The notes beneath the pieces are model-generated. The model was not told where the DNA came from. It worked only from the letters and a program-made list of their open reading frames with translations, and ran no database searches. This document shows positions 1 to 9,463 of a DNA stretch of 64,000 nt, piece after piece. Origin of the DNA: an uncultured Myroides sp. (GTDB taxonomy: Bacteria > Bacteroidota > Bacteroidia > Flavobacteriales > Flavobacteriaceae); contig CAJYTF010000016.1 in assembly GCA_913777665.1 (NCBI GenBank), positions 1 to 64,000 of the forward strand, given 5' to 3'. Within the stretch, counting starts at the first letter, position 1. Every line of letters starts with the position of its first letter. The translations under genes and the position numbers were made by a program.

Positions 1-2
1 TG

Positions 3-10
3 TATTTTTG
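3..10 (+). promoter_or_regulatory. -7 promoter element (TATTTTTG)
   Basis: TATTTTTG matches the Bacteroidota -7 consensus TAnnTTTG and ends 19 bases before the TTG proposed as the start of the TPR/AraC regulator. The -33 part would lie outside the window. Confidence 0.5.
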
Positions 11-29
11 TTATAGAACCTATTCAAAA

Positions 30-1790
30 TTGACGATTTTGCCTAAAAAAAACCTATTTATCATTACATTATGTACCTTTTTTACCCTGCCTTTTTTTGT
101 GTATGCACAATCAAAACACACATTGTATCAAAAAAAATGGGAAATAATAAATACCGATTCCATTACTAAAGACAAAAAACTACTTTATTTAGATATTTAT
201 ATTGAGAAGGCACGTGCCGATAGAAATAGTTTAGAAGAATACAGGGCATTGAGCAAGAAAGCATCTATACTTCCTTTCGATCAGGCAGTAATGTTGCTAC
301 ATAAAATAATTCCCTTGGTACAAAACTTAAAGAATGATAGTTTAACTGGTGACTTTTTAAATAGCAGTACCATATTATATTATAAAAACAGGCATTTTAA
401 AGAAGCATTAGATTATGCCATACAGGCAGAAAAGTTTAACGAAAAAATAAATAATCAATACAATTTAAATGCGGCAAGGGTGGATATTGGCAATATTTAT
501 TACCATACACAACGATATCAAAAAGCAAAAGAATATTTTATATTGGCTAAAAACTATTATAAAAATTTTAATGACTATAGCCATATTCAAGGATATGTAA
601 GTAGTTTATACAGCTTAAGCAAATGTTACTGGAAGTTAGAAGAACTTAATGCACTGCAAAATAATATTAAAGAAAATGAGCTGATTATTTCTAAATTAAA
701 TCCACAGGATCAAATTATAGAAACTGCTTATTTAAATTACATAAAAGCGGGTAATGCTTTTTTAAGAAAAGATTACAAAACTGCACAAACTTTATTTGAA
801 AACGCTTTAACTGAGATACAAAAAAACGAAGACATTACCAATGAACACGTAATTTATTTGTATTTAGGAAAAATTAAATGGGAGCTAAACCAAAAACAAC
901 AGGCAATAGCATATTTTTCTAAAATTGACAGTTTGTTTCAGGAAAATAAGTTTTTAAATTATGAGTTACGAGAGGCTTATAATTATTTACGCACCTATTA
1001 TAAAGAAACCAAACAAATCGAATTACAGTTACGAACAACAGAAAGTTTGATAACTTTAAACCAGCAGTTTGAAAAAGAACAGCGTTATTTAACTGATGCA
1101 TTGCACTATCAATTAGATACCAAACACCTTCAAGCGGAAAAAAACAATTTAGAAAAAGAGATAAGCAGCACTAAAAAACCTTATAGAGTGGCAATTACTG
1201 CTGTTGGCGGTGTGTTAATACTTTCTTTTTCATTTTTATGGGTGATTAGGAAAAGAAGAAGAAAGATTTCATTTGTTTTATCAAATGATGATTTGGAAAC
1301 TATTGATGACTTTAGAGAAGATGAAAAGGAAGATAAACAAAATACCCTACTTGAATTGACTAATGATAGTTTGTGTGTTGGTAACCAAGAAGTTGAACCA
1401 GCAACAAATAAATTATCTGCTACAGAAGAACGTTTGCTTGATGCTTTAACTATTTTTGAAGCGCAAAAGAGATTTAAAATACCTGTTACATTAGAAGAAT
1501 TAGCCTTGCAATTGGGAACCAATCGTACTACCCTATCTAACTTTTTAAATACACACAAAGGTGGTTACAGTAGCTATTTTAGTAAATTAAGAGTCTCAGA
1601 GGTTATTAACGATCTTAAAGAAAACCATGATTTACGTAAAAAAACACTTCAAGAACTGTCTGTCTGTTATGGGTTCCCTAACGCAAAAGCCTTTAGCAGC
1701 CAGTTTAAATCAGAAGTAGGTATAAGTCCGCTTGATTTTATTAAAGAATTAGATACATTAGACACTCAAAATTTAGGTTTAGAACTATAA
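30..1790 (+). CDS. TPR sensor / AraC-type transcriptional regulator
   Basis: A membrane-anchored regulator of a kind common in flavobacteria. An N-terminal hydrophobic signal-like segment (about residues 8-26) is followed by a helical TPR-type region (about 90-330), a charged coiled-coil stretch, one membrane segment (about 388-406) followed by a basic RKRRRK anchor, and a C-terminal AraC-type DNA-binding domain (about 470-578). The topology suggests that periplasmic TPRs sense a ligand and the cytoplasmic helix-turn-helix acts on DNA; this is inference. The start is a TTG at base 30. The frame stays open to the window edge, but a -7 promoter motif at 3-10 supports a start just after it. The target genes are unknown. 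Confidence 0.85.
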   Translation: MTILPKKNLFIITLCTFFTLPFFVYAQSKHTLYQKKWEIINTDSITKDKKLLYLDIYIEKARADRNSLEEYRALSKKASILPFDQAVMLLHKIIPLVQNLKNDSLTGDFLNSSTILYYKNRHFKEALDYAIQAEKFNEKINNQYNLNAARVDIGNIYYHTQRYQKAKEYFILAKNYYKNFNDYSHIQGYVSSLYSLSKCYWKLEELNALQNNIKENELIISKLNPQDQIIETAYLNYIKAGNAFLRKDYKTAQTLFENALTEIQKNEDITNEHVIYLYLGKIKWELNQKQQAIAYFSKIDSLFQENKFLNYELREAYNYLRTYYKETKQIELQLRTTESLITLNQQFEKEQRYLTDALHYQLDTKHLQAEKNNLEKEISSTKKPYRVAITAVGGVLILSFSFLWVIRKRRRKISFVLSNDDLETIDDFREDEKEDKQNTLLELTNDSLCVGNQEVEPATNKLSATEERLLDALTIFEAQKRFKIPVTLEELALQLGTNRTTLSNFLNTHKGGYSSYFSKLRVSEVINDLKENHDLRKKTLQELSVCYGFPNAKAFSSQFKSEVGISPLDFIKELDTLDTQNLGLEL

Positions 1791-1793
1791 TCA

Positions 1794-2492
1794 TTACAAA
1801 ATATCATCATCGGCAAAACTAAAATAACCGGTTTGGGTAATAATTAAATGATCGAGCAATTTAATATCCAAACTAGTACCTGCCAGCTTAATTTTCTGTG
1901 TAATATCTTTATCGGCACCACTTGCAACTAATTGTCCCGACGGATGGTTATGAACCAAAATCAAAGCCGTAGCCAAATGTTCCAAAGCTGTTTTAAATAG
2001 CATACGAATATCTACTACCGTCTGTGTTAATCCGCCTTTGCTTAACTGCAATTTGTAAATTACTTTGTTGCTGTTGTTCAATAATAAAACCCAAAATTCT
2101 TCATGCGGTAAATCGCCTATAATCGGTTGCATTAGTTTAAATACATCTTCTGAAGATCCTATTTTCGTGAGCTCTTTGGTTTCCGATAACTGCAAACGCT
2201 TCGCCAGTTCTAACGCTGCTACAATGGTTATTGCTTTTGCTTCGCCAATGCCTTTAAACTGCATTAACTGTTGAATACTTTGCTTTTGCAACTGATGCAA
2301 CTGATTGTTATTTTGCTGTAAAATGCGCTTGCATAATTCAACTGCACTTTCGTTACGGCTGCCCGATCCTATCAAAATGGCAACCAATTCGGCGTCGCTT
2401 AATGCGTTTTTGCCTTTATACAATAATTTTTCGCGCGGCTGATCGTCTTCAGACCAATTTTTTATGGAGAAATGTTTACCTTCGTTACTCAT
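1794..2492 (-). CDS. radC: RadC family JAB-domain protein
   Basis: RadC/MPN+ family protein. A helix-hairpin-helix-like region (FKGIGEAKA) precedes a C-terminal JAMM metalloprotease-like domain with the HNHPSG metal-binding motif and a following Asp (GADKD). Despite the old name, a role in DNA repair is not established for the family and the substrate is unknown. The longest frame starts at a TTG at 2498; I prefer the ATG at 2492 (MSNEGK). The gene is convergent with the preceding regulator, with only 3 bases between the stop codons. Length about 232 residues, normal for RadC. Confidence 0.93.
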   Translation of the reverse strand: MSNEGKHFSIKNWSEDDQPREKLLYKGKNALSDAELVAILIGSGSRNESAVELCKRILQQNNNQLHQLQKQSIQQLMQFKGIGEAKAITIVAALELAKRLQLSETKELTKIGSSEDVFKLMQPIIGDLPHEEFWVLLLNNSNKVIYKLQLSKGGLTQTVVDIRMLFKTALEHLATALILVHNHPSGQLVASGADKDITQKIKLAGTSLDIKLLDHLIITQTGYFSFADDDIL

Positions 2493-2520
2493 GCCCAACT
2501 AATTAACGTTTTATAAATAT

Positions 2521-3177
2521 ATGAAAGTATTTTTGTTTTTGATGTTTTCTATTCTGATAAGTTCGTGTACGTTAAAAAGTCAGGAAAGTGCTGATATTGC
2601 TGTGTTTTCATCTGATGAAACAACGATAAAAAAAGACACGATTAACGATGATGTTTCAGATTTTAGAAAAAATCTTTCTGAAAAAGCACTTTCTATTATT
2701 GATGCTTCGGTTCTATACACGCCAGATTATGTTAACATCAGTTATCCAAATGGCGATGTACCTGCAAAAACCGGAGTTTGTACCGATGTTGTGATTAGAT
2801 CGTACCGAAAATTAGGAATTGATCTGCAAAAAGAAGTTCATGAAGATATGCGTGCGAATTTTAGCATCTATCCAAAAAATTGGGGTGCTACAAAACCCGA
2901 TACCAACATTGACCACCGACGTGTGCCTAATTTAGAAACTTTCTTTACCAGAAAAGGTAAGAAATTACCCGTTACACAAACTCCCAACGATTACAAAACC
3001 GGAGCTATTGTTACCTGGATGATTAACGATAAATTACCGCATATTGGCATTGTTACCAACAAACTTTCTAAAGATGGTAAACGCAGATTGATTGTTCACA
3101 ACGTTGGCGGCGGACAGGTGTTAGAAGATTGTTTGTTTAAATACACCATTGTGGGGCATTTTGTTTATGAGGGTTAA
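2521..3177 (+). CDS. DUF1287 lipoprotein (YijF-like)
   Basis: A 218-residue secreted lipoprotein with a short hydrophobic leader and lipobox ISSC (Cys at about residue 16). The body matches the DUF1287 family: VCTDVVIRSYRKLGIDLQKE, then the WGATKPDTNIDHRRVPN region and a C-terminal HIGIV...HNVGGG block. The fold resembles NlpC/P60-type Cys-His hydrolases, with the Cys of GVCTD and the His of PHIGIV as candidate catalytic residues; that function is inference. It is divergent from radC, with a 28-bp gap between starts. No good -7 motif lies in that gap. Confidence 0.85.
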   Translation: MKVFLFLMFSILISSCTLKSQESADIAVFSSDETTIKKDTINDDVSDFRKNLSEKALSIIDASVLYTPDYVNISYPNGDVPAKTGVCTDVVIRSYRKLGIDLQKEVHEDMRANFSIYPKNWGATKPDTNIDHRRVPNLETFFTRKGKKLPVTQTPNDYKTGAIVTWMINDKLPHIGIVTNKLSKDGKRRLIVHNVGGGQVLEDCLFKYTIVGHFVYEG

Positions 3178-3235
3178 TTTTAATTCTTATTTGTCATTCA
3201 GTAGGAATCTAAAAGATGCTTAAAGCATGACAAAA

Positions 3236-3952
3236 TCAATCAATATTCAACGACCCGTTAGAATATTTATCGAAAAAATCTTTTTTATAAACATCGCCCA
3301 AAGGAATTTCGGCATCGTTAATATATAATGTGTGATTGGTAAACGAATCGATATAATCTAAATTAATCACATACGATTTACTTACGCGCTGAAAATAATT
3401 TTCAGGCAATTTCTGGTGGATGCTTTTTAAATTCATTGCCGTAATAAGTTTTTGGTTTGGGGTATGAATAATCACGTAATCTTTTAAACCTTCTACAAAC
3501 CAAATATCCTTGAAATAAATTTTATGGTAGCGGCGGTCGGCTTTTATAAACAAAAAATCGGTAGTGTTTGATTCTATCGTATTCTTTTGTTCGGCAAGTA
3601 AATCTATATATAGAGTGGCTTTTTTAACAGCTTTGTCTAATCGGTTAACATCAATTGGTTTCAGCAAATAATCAATCGCATCAAACTCATAACTTTTTAA
3701 AGCGTACTGTGGGTAAGCCGTTGTAAAAATAATCAGCGTTTTTTCGGGTATCTGCATGGCAAATTCCAAACCGTTCATTAAAGGCATTTCAATATCGAGA
3801 AAAATCAAATCAACATCATTTTCCTTAATAAAATCTAACGCTTTTATGGCAGTAGAAAATTTTGCTTTAATTTCTATATTCGATACTTCTCCTAAAAGTG
3901 CCTGCAGTTCTTCTCGCGCCAAAGGTTCATCGTCTATTATAATGCAGTTCAT
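3236..3952 (-). CDS. LytTR-family response regulator
   Basis: Two-domain response regulator. The receiver domain (1-115) has the acidic pair DD at 7-8, the phosphoacceptor Asp53 (LIFLDIEMP) and Lys of LLKPID; the LytTR DNA-binding domain is at about 135-235. Its start overlaps the stop of the upstream sensor kinase by 4 bases, a classic translationally coupled pair. Targets cannot be inferred here; LytTR regulators often control cell-surface or secretion genes. Confidence 0.95.
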   Translation of the reverse strand: MNCIIIDDEPLAREELQALLGEVSNIEIKAKFSTAIKALDFIKENDVDLIFLDIEMPLMNGLEFAMQIPEKTLIIFTTAYPQYALKSYEFDAIDYLLKPIDVNRLDKAVKKATLYIDLLAEQKNTIESNTTDFLFIKADRRYHKIYFKDIWFVEGLKDYVIIHTPNQKLITAMNLKSIHQKLPENYFQRVSKSYVINLDYIDSFTNHTLYINDAEIPLGDVYKKDFFDKYSNGSLNID

Positions 3953-5049
3953 AACGGAATGGTTAAATTAACAATATACTCTTTTGGATTGTTGGTAATA
4001 TTTAATTGGTAATTGTTGCGATATAGCAACTCTAAACGTCTTTTTATGTTCGCCAAGCCCAAACCATTGCTTTTGTTTTTTGAATGATGTTGGCTTTCTT
4101 CAGCTTTTGAATTGATACACACAAAATGCAGCTGCTTATCTTTAATATCGATACTTATCTTCACAAACGTTTCATCGCCATTAGGATCTACGCTGTGCTT
4201 TATGGCATTTTCTATAAAAACGGTAAATAATCCTGGCGAAATAAAAGTGCTGTTCAGAGTGTTTTTGTCGATATGATTTTCAATTTCAACCTTAAAATTA
4301 TCCTTACGGATTTGTTCCAGATTTAAAAAGTTCGATACAAACTCTAATTCTGATGCCAAAATAATGCGTTCACCACTATTTTCGTACAACTGATATCTTA
4401 AAAATTCTGACAGACGAATAATCACCGTGTTTGCCATTTCGGGATTTGTTCGTATCAACGCTTTTACGTTGTTCAACATATTAAACAAAAAATGCGGACT
4501 TACCTGATTTTTCAGTTCATTTAATTCCATAGCAAACGTAATGTTGTTTAGTTCGGTAATACGTTCGTTGTCTTTAAGCCAGCGTTGCAATAATTTTATG
4601 GTTGTTGAAACCGAAATTAACGATGCACAAATAACGATCACTCCGTAAAAATCGGCTTTTGTATTATTTTTGTGCATTAATTTATGTGCTTCCAAATGAT
4701 CTTTGTTCATATACACATTAAAATAATTCTCATGAAAATAACTTAAAATTTGCACACCAGAAACAGCCAACAAAATTAAAAAAACAGCATATCCTAAATA
4801 TTTAGATCTAAATAAAAAACATGGCACCAACACATACATATTTACGTAAAACATGAATACAAATATGATGTAAACGGTTGCTGCAGCGTAATATCCGTAC
4901 GGCGTTCCGTACGAATCTACAAAGCTACCGCCATAAAGCATCAAGAAAAACACCGTTAAAAACAACACATGGCGTTTAATTCGGTAACGTTTATCTATCA
5001 AAAAATCCAATACTTTTTTATCTCTGTAATCCTGACATTCTGCAATCAT
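3949..5049 (-). CDS. LytS-type sensor histidine kinase
   Basis: Sensor kinase of the LytS/YpdA (His_kinase) family. Several membrane segments in the first half are followed by the phosphoacceptor motif NQVSPHFLFNMLNN (His about 186 when counted from the ATG at 5049) and a C-terminal HATPase domain with FIENAIKHS and GLGLANIKRRLELLY. It is coupled by a 4-base overlap to the LytTR regulator downstream. The open frame extends to a GTG at 5097, but the ATG at 5049 gives a more normal N-terminus, so the start is uncertain. The sensory region has no recognised extracellular domain. Confidence 0.92.
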   Translation of the reverse strand: MIAECQDYRDKKVLDFLIDKRYRIKRHVLFLTVFFLMLYGGSFVDSYGTPYGYYAAATVYIIFVFMFYVNMYVLVPCFLFRSKYLGYAVFLILLAVSGVQILSYFHENYFNVYMNKDHLEAHKLMHKNNTKADFYGVIVICASLISVSTTIKLLQRWLKDNERITELNNITFAMELNELKNQVSPHFLFNMLNNVKALIRTNPEMANTVIIRLSEFLRYQLYENSGERIILASELEFVSNFLNLEQIRKDNFKVEIENHIDKNTLNSTFISPGLFTVFIENAIKHSVDPNGDETFVKISIDIKDKQLHFVCINSKAEESQHHSKNKSNGLGLANIKRRLELLYRNNYQLNITNNPKEYIVNLTIPL

Positions 5050-5243
5050 CAACACAAAAAATTTATGCTGCAAAGTTAAGGCTTCTTTTACAACCACTTG
5101 CCTATATTATACAAACTGCCCAATTTATTATATAAAACCATCCACGTTTCTGTTTGGTATAAAAAAAGTGGGGTTTCATCTAAAAACTGCATTTCACGTG
5201 GCTGTATTTAATTCCTTTGCAGCAGTATTTAAACAAATGGTTT

Positions 5244-5684
5244 ATGAATATTGATACTTTTCAGACATTTTTAGAACGAATAGACCCTGCTTTAACCAAA
5301 GAGGAAAAGAAAGATAAAATGGTGCAGATTGCCGATATTAGCTTATTTACCCAATGTTACAACACCCAGATAACTTTTATGGGTTGTATTGAATACGATA
5401 TTAATATTATAGAACAAAACGGTATTAAAACCGGTATTTTGTTTTGCGATTTAAACAAGTTAAAAAAAGATTCGTTTAACCCTTGGATGTACACACCGTT
5501 TTCATCGCCGTTTTTTAGATCGCAAACAAATGTAGATGATTTTTGGTTTGTTTTTGTTGAAGAGCACATAAACCCGAATGCTAAGAAATTCACCGATTTT
5601 ATCGAGCAAAACAGCCTAACAGATTTTTATAGCAAGATATTTTTACTGAGTTATTTTGAATCAACCCTACACCAATTAAAATAA
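5244..5684 (+). CDS. Hypothetical protein (about 146 aa)
   Basis: Not recognised. A soluble mixed alpha/beta protein without signal peptide or membrane segment. The ATG at 5244 (MNIDTFQTFLERIDP) is preferred over an upstream in-frame TTG at 5217. It is the first of three codirectional genes: the next starts 24 bases after its stop and the third is the nucleotide cyclase, so a common transcript is likely. The aromatic-rich middle (FSSPFFRSQ, DDFWFVFVEE) does not match a family I can name. Confidence 0.7.
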   Translation: MNIDTFQTFLERIDPALTKEEKKDKMVQIADISLFTQCYNTQITFMGCIEYDINIIEQNGIKTGILFCDLNKLKKDSFNPWMYTPFSSPFFRSQTNVDDFWFVFVEEHINPNAKKFTDFIEQNSLTDFYSKIFLLSYFESTLHQLK

Positions 5685-5708
5685 TAATTGTTTAACGATT
5701 GAATAAAT

Positions 5709-5921
5709 ATGATACGGATTTTTAAAACAAACGTTATAAATTCTACAGACGGAAACCACCTTTTAGAAAATGTTCTGCAGCAGAAATACCCGCACTTTAA
5801 AATTAATTTTGATTTAGAAGATTGCGATAATATTTTACGAATTGAAGGTACCGATTATGAATCGAACGAAATTATTGCCTTAATGGATACCAACGGTTTT
5901 TTGTGCGAAGAATTACATTAA
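5709..5921 (+). CDS. Small ferredoxin-fold-like protein
   Basis: A 70-residue protein with an apparent beta-alpha-beta-beta-alpha-beta pattern, like the heavy-metal-associated (HMA) fold, but without the CxxC metal motif. The Cys residues present (LEDCDN and GFLCEE) are not placed as in a metal chaperone. Fold assignment is inference. It sits 24 bases after the previous gene and 15 bases before the cyclase, so it is probably co-transcribed with both. Confidence 0.65.
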   Translation: MIRIFKTNVINSTDGNHLLENVLQQKYPHFKINFDLEDCDNILRIEGTDYESNEIIALMDTNGFLCEELH

Positions 5922-5936
5922 CCTAAAAACACAAGC

Positions 5937-7064
5937 ATGTTTCAAGATTTTGCAGCCTGGTTTAAAAACAAGATCAACAATAATTTAGCTTACAATTTAC
6001 GGCAGGTTTGCTACATTGTAGGCATTTGGGTTTTTGTTACCTTGTTTTTTATCTACCTAAAGTTTAACGATATTCCCGAAAGTTTTTTAGTCGAGATTTA
6101 TCAGTTAAATTACAGCATTTCAAAAAAAATGATGTATCAGGCAGCATTATTCATTGGGTTAACTTTTGGCTCTGTGTTGGGATTTCTGCATGTATTTGTA
6201 TATCCGTACATTGAACGAACCCAGAAACTTTTATTCAATATTGTATTTAGAATCACTGTTTTCTGTCTGCTTTCGCACATTGTTTATTATACATTGCTCA
6301 CTTATTACGGATATTCTATGAACACCAAATTCGTTATTTGGGGTTTTAACGATCCGGGAACCATAAACATTTTAATGTACGCTTTTGTAACCGAATTTTT
6401 GGTAGGATTGATTATACTTCTACGACGCAATTTGGGTAGAAAATACTTTATCAATACCATTAAAAACACCTACCGGCATCCGAAAGAAGAAAATCGAGTT
6501 TTTATGTTTTTAGATTTGGAAGATTCCACGGTTATTGCCAACAAAATGGCACATTTGAATTTTAGCAGATTTATTCAGGATTGCTTTTGGGATTTATCGG
6601 ATATCACACTGAAATATGGTGCCGAAATTTATCAATTTGTTGGTGATGAAGCGGTAATAACCTGGAAAGTTTCAAAAAATTTCGATTACGAGAAATGTAT
6701 TGCCCTTTATTTTGCCTACAAAGAATTGTTAGAAAGTAAAACCGATTTTTACATCAAGAAATACCAGACAATACCCAACTTTCGATGTGCCGTTCACAGC
6801 GGAAAAGTTTCTGCAGCCTTGGTTGGCGATTATAAAAAGGAAATTGCCTATCACGGAAACGTTCTAAATTTAGGATCGCGTTTACAGAAAACATGCAAAG
6901 AACACAATGCCGATATTTTAATTTCCGAAGATTTTTCAGACAATCTAAAAGATCACTGGTATGGTTTAACTCCGATTACTTTACATCACTTAAAAGGCAT
7001 CAATGATATACAAACTGCTTATAAAGTGTGCGAAGAAAACAAGAAGTATTATTTTTATTTGTGA
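5937..7064 (+). CDS. Membrane-bound class III adenylate/guanylate cyclase
   Basis: An N-terminal membrane domain with about four segments (residues ~22-165) is followed by a class III nucleotide cyclase domain (~175-345). Key residues are visible: the first metal Asp pair in FLDLEDST, the second in FVGDEAV, and the Asn/Arg transition-state pair in GNVLNLGSR. It therefore looks catalytically competent. Whether it makes cAMP or cGMP cannot be read from the sequence. Last gene of a three-gene set. It resembles the membrane-anchored cyclases of other Bacteroidota. Confidence 0.9.
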   Translation: MFQDFAAWFKNKINNNLAYNLRQVCYIVGIWVFVTLFFIYLKFNDIPESFLVEIYQLNYSISKKMMYQAALFIGLTFGSVLGFLHVFVYPYIERTQKLLFNIVFRITVFCLLSHIVYYTLLTYYGYSMNTKFVIWGFNDPGTINILMYAFVTEFLVGLIILLRRNLGRKYFINTIKNTYRHPKEENRVFMFLDLEDSTVIANKMAHLNFSRFIQDCFWDLSDITLKYGAEIYQFVGDEAVITWKVSKNFDYEKCIALYFAYKELLESKTDFYIKKYQTIPNFRCAVHSGKVSAALVGDYKKEIAYHGNVLNLGSRLQKTCKEHNADILISEDFSDNLKDHWYGLTPITLHHLKGINDIQTAYKVCEENKKYYFYL

Positions 7065-7136
7065 TTCTTGTATGGTTAAATAAACTTATTTTGTCATTCT
7101 GTACTTAAACTTTCCTTATCATGTAACTTGAAAAAT

Positions 7137-7898
7137 TTATTCCTTCGGTAGATTTATCGTAAAAGGCAGAATATCCTTTTTATCTTCATACTCTTTTAAA
7201 AGTGCTTGTTTAAAACTTTCGTTCTGATACATTAAAACCATTAAAGCACCTTGTGCACGCAGAATTCGTTCTTCTTTTTCAATACCCATGCTTAACGGAA
7301 CAATTTTATGGAACTCTTTTATAATTTCATCTTTCAACGGATTTTCTTTATTTAAATAAGCGTTAAAAACAGATACAAAACAAAAAGCTTCGATATCGGC
7401 ATATCTTTTAGATTGTGTTTTTTCTAAATCATTAACACCTACACAAACTTTTAAAGTATAATTTCCTTGTTCATTAATACCTGTAATTTTTACAAATTTT
7501 GTGGCGATATCCATAACCACATCCAAATCATAACTGGGTTTATCTTGGATTTTTTTAATCGAGTTATCTGAAATTCTTTGTAATGTATTTACAAATAAGG
7601 TGTCATTTTTTAAACGTTCGCGATGTAATTCAAAAACTGTTTCTTTTTGATTAATATCAATAACCCCTTTAAATTTACTACTTTCATCTTTAAAATTATA
7701 AAATATATAATTTATATATGACTTATAATCAAGAATATTTTCGACCGGTTCAATATTTTGAAAAGTTGAAGTTAAACGTATTCCTTCAGAATCATATGTA
7801 TCTAATTTTAACTGATTTTCAATTCGATCATTAATACTCATTTGAGCATAATTTGAGTAACTTGCCACTAAAAGGGCGATGCAGAATAAATATTTCAT
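7137..7898 (-). CDS. Secreted hypothetical protein
   Basis: A 253-residue protein with a clear signal peptide (about residues 1-18, ending NYAQ). The rest is soluble with an N-terminal beta-rich and C-terminal helical half. No family recognised. It is monocistronic, convergent with the cyclase gene and separated from mpl by a strong hairpin at 7960-7988. Confidence 0.7.
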   Translation of the reverse strand: MKYLFCIALLVASYSNYAQMSINDRIENQLKLDTYDSEGIRLTSTFQNIEPVENILDYKSYINYIFYNFKDESSKFKGVIDINQKETVFELHRERLKNDTLFVNTLQRISDNSIKKIQDKPSYDLDVVMDIATKFVKITGINEQGNYTLKVCVGVNDLEKTQSKRYADIEAFCFVSVFNAYLNKENPLKDEIIKEFHKIVPLSMGIEKEERILRAQGALMVLMYQNESFKQALLKEYEDKKDILPFTINLPKE

Positions 7899-7959
7899 AA
7901 AATTGTTTTTTACGAATATAATAAACTTGCTTCATCTTCTTTAATTTTTAAACAAAAAA

Positions 7960-7988
7960 TCCTACAAGGTTTTAAAAACCTTGTAGGA
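7960..7988. repeat. Palindromic repeat, CAAGGTTTT family (copy 1)
   Basis: A perfect 14-bp inverted repeat (TCCTACAAGGTTTT / AAAACCTTGTAGGA) with a one-base centre, just downstream of mpl. Related copies are at 31219-31246, 33482-33512 and 62114-62144, with a decayed copy near 31172. It may act as the mpl terminator. Confidence 0.8.
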
Positions 7989-8016
7989 TAAATTATAATT
8001 TAAAAAACGCTTTAAG

Positions 8017-9372
8017 TTATTCTATAATACTTTGAACCTCATCAAAATTCAATCCGCCGTAATTGCCGGAACTCATCAGCAATAAAACCGAATCGGTAAA
8101 ATCTTGTACCAATAAAAACGATTTAAATTCTTCTGGATTGGTGTAAACAATTAAATTTTCACGGTTAAAAGCTTGTTCAATTTGTTCCTTTGTAACTTCT
8201 TGTAACTTTTTAATAGCAACAGCATCGGGCGAATAAAACACAACCGCAACATCGGCAGCATCTAACGCACCTTGATATTCCGTTAAAAATTCGGCATTTA
8301 AACTACTGTACGTATGCAATTCCAAACAAGCAATCAGTTTTTTATTAGGATACTGTTTTTTAACTGCCTGCGTAGTTGCCGACACCTTACTTGGCGAATG
8401 TGCAAAATCTTTATAAGCAACTGCTGTTTCTGTAACGGCAATTTTTTCTAGTCGTTTACTTGCGCCTTTGAACGACGCAATAGCTTCGTAAAACTCGGCT
8501 TCATCGATTCCCATGTTCTGACAAATCCATTTTGCACCTGCCAAATTACTTAAATTATGCGCTCCGAAAACTTCAATAGGCATGGCTCCGTCTAACGTTT
8601 CCAAATAGGTAATTCCGTTATCGATAGAATATTCAGGTAACGAATAAGGCATTTTACGGATTGGTTTTTCAGCTTCTTCTGCAATTTGTTTTACAACAGC
8701 ATCGTCTTCGTTATAAACCAAAATTCCGCCATTTGTAATTTTATCTATAAATATTTTAAACTGATCTACATAGTTTTCAAACGTTGGAAACACGTTGATA
8801 TGATCCCACGCAATACCACTTATTAAAGCAATATTTGGTTGGTACAAATGAAATTTCGGACGTAAATCGGTTGGTGATGATAAATATTCATCACCTTCAA
8901 TCACAATAAAATCGTTTTCCTTGGTTAAATGCACCATATTGGTAAAACCTTCTAATTGTGCGCCAACCAAGAAATCAACAGCTACATTATGATAGTTCAT
9001 AACGTGCAGAATCATTGAAGTAATTGTTGTTTTACCGTGCGATCCACCAATAACAACGCGGGTTTTGTTCTTTGAATGTTCAAAAATAAATTCAGGGTAC
9101 GAATAAATTTTCAATCCTAATTCTTGCGCTTTTAACAATTCCGGATTATCTGCTTTTGCGTGCATACCTAAAATTACCGCATCAATTTCGCTGGTAATTT
9201 TTTCTGCAAACCATCCTTCTTCCGCCGGAAACAGACCTTTTGCCTGCAAACGTGATCTCGATGGTTCAAAAATAGCATCGTCGCTACCTGTAACTACATC
9301 GCCTTTATCATGTAAAGCCAAAGCCAAATTGTGCATGGCGCTGCCGCCTATTGCTATAAAATGTACGCGCAT
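8017..9372 (-). CDS. mpl: UDP-MurNAc:L-Ala-gamma-D-Glu-meso-DAP ligase
   Basis: Mur ligase of the Mpl type, which attaches a recovered murein tripeptide to UDP-MurNAc in cell-wall recycling. Visible features: N-terminal UDP-binding HFIAIGGSAMHNLA, ATP P-loop GSHGKTT (110-116), the GDEY motif of the central domain and a C-terminal domain with KDFAHSPSKV. The HFIAIGG...MHNLA start is typical of Mpl rather than MurC. Length 451, as expected. An ATG at 9372 lies 18 bases after a TAnnTTTG promoter motif. Confidence 0.95.
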   Translation of the reverse strand: MRVHFIAIGGSAMHNLALALHDKGDVVTGSDDAIFEPSRSRLQAKGLFPAEEGWFAEKITSEIDAVILGMHAKADNPELLKAQELGLKIYSYPEFIFEHSKNKTRVVIGGSHGKTTITSMILHVMNYHNVAVDFLVGAQLEGFTNMVHLTKENDFIVIEGDEYLSSPTDLRPKFHLYQPNIALISGIAWDHINVFPTFENYVDQFKIFIDKITNGGILVYNEDDAVVKQIAEEAEKPIRKMPYSLPEYSIDNGITYLETLDGAMPIEVFGAHNLSNLAGAKWICQNMGIDEAEFYEAIASFKGASKRLEKIAVTETAVAYKDFAHSPSKVSATTQAVKKQYPNKKLIACLELHTYSSLNAEFLTEYQGALDAADVAVVFYSPDAVAIKKLQEVTKEQIEQAFNRENLIVYTNPEEFKSFLLVQDFTDSVLLLMSSGNYGGLNFDEVQSIIE

Positions 9373-9390
9373 TGTTTTTTATTTTAGTAA

Positions 9391-9398
9391 CAAAACTA
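9391..9398 (-). promoter_or_regulatory. -7 promoter element of mpl
   Basis: TAGTTTTG on the minus strand matches TAnnTTTG and lies 18 bases upstream of the mpl ATG. Confidence 0.55.
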
Positions 9399-9463
9399 CA
9401 TTATTTTGGGGGAATTGGAAATAGAATCAAGAAGAAAGAAGAAAGAATAAAGAGAAAAGATTT

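Noticed and set aside
1181..1558. 125-residue minus-strand frame opposite the first gene
   Set aside because: Complement of the AraC-type domain; composition is Ser/Val-rich as expected from a shadow frame.
2528..2535. TATTTTTG within the first codons of the DUF1287 gene as a promoter
   Set aside because: It lies inside the leader codons, and a start downstream would leave too short a signal peptide for the lipobox.
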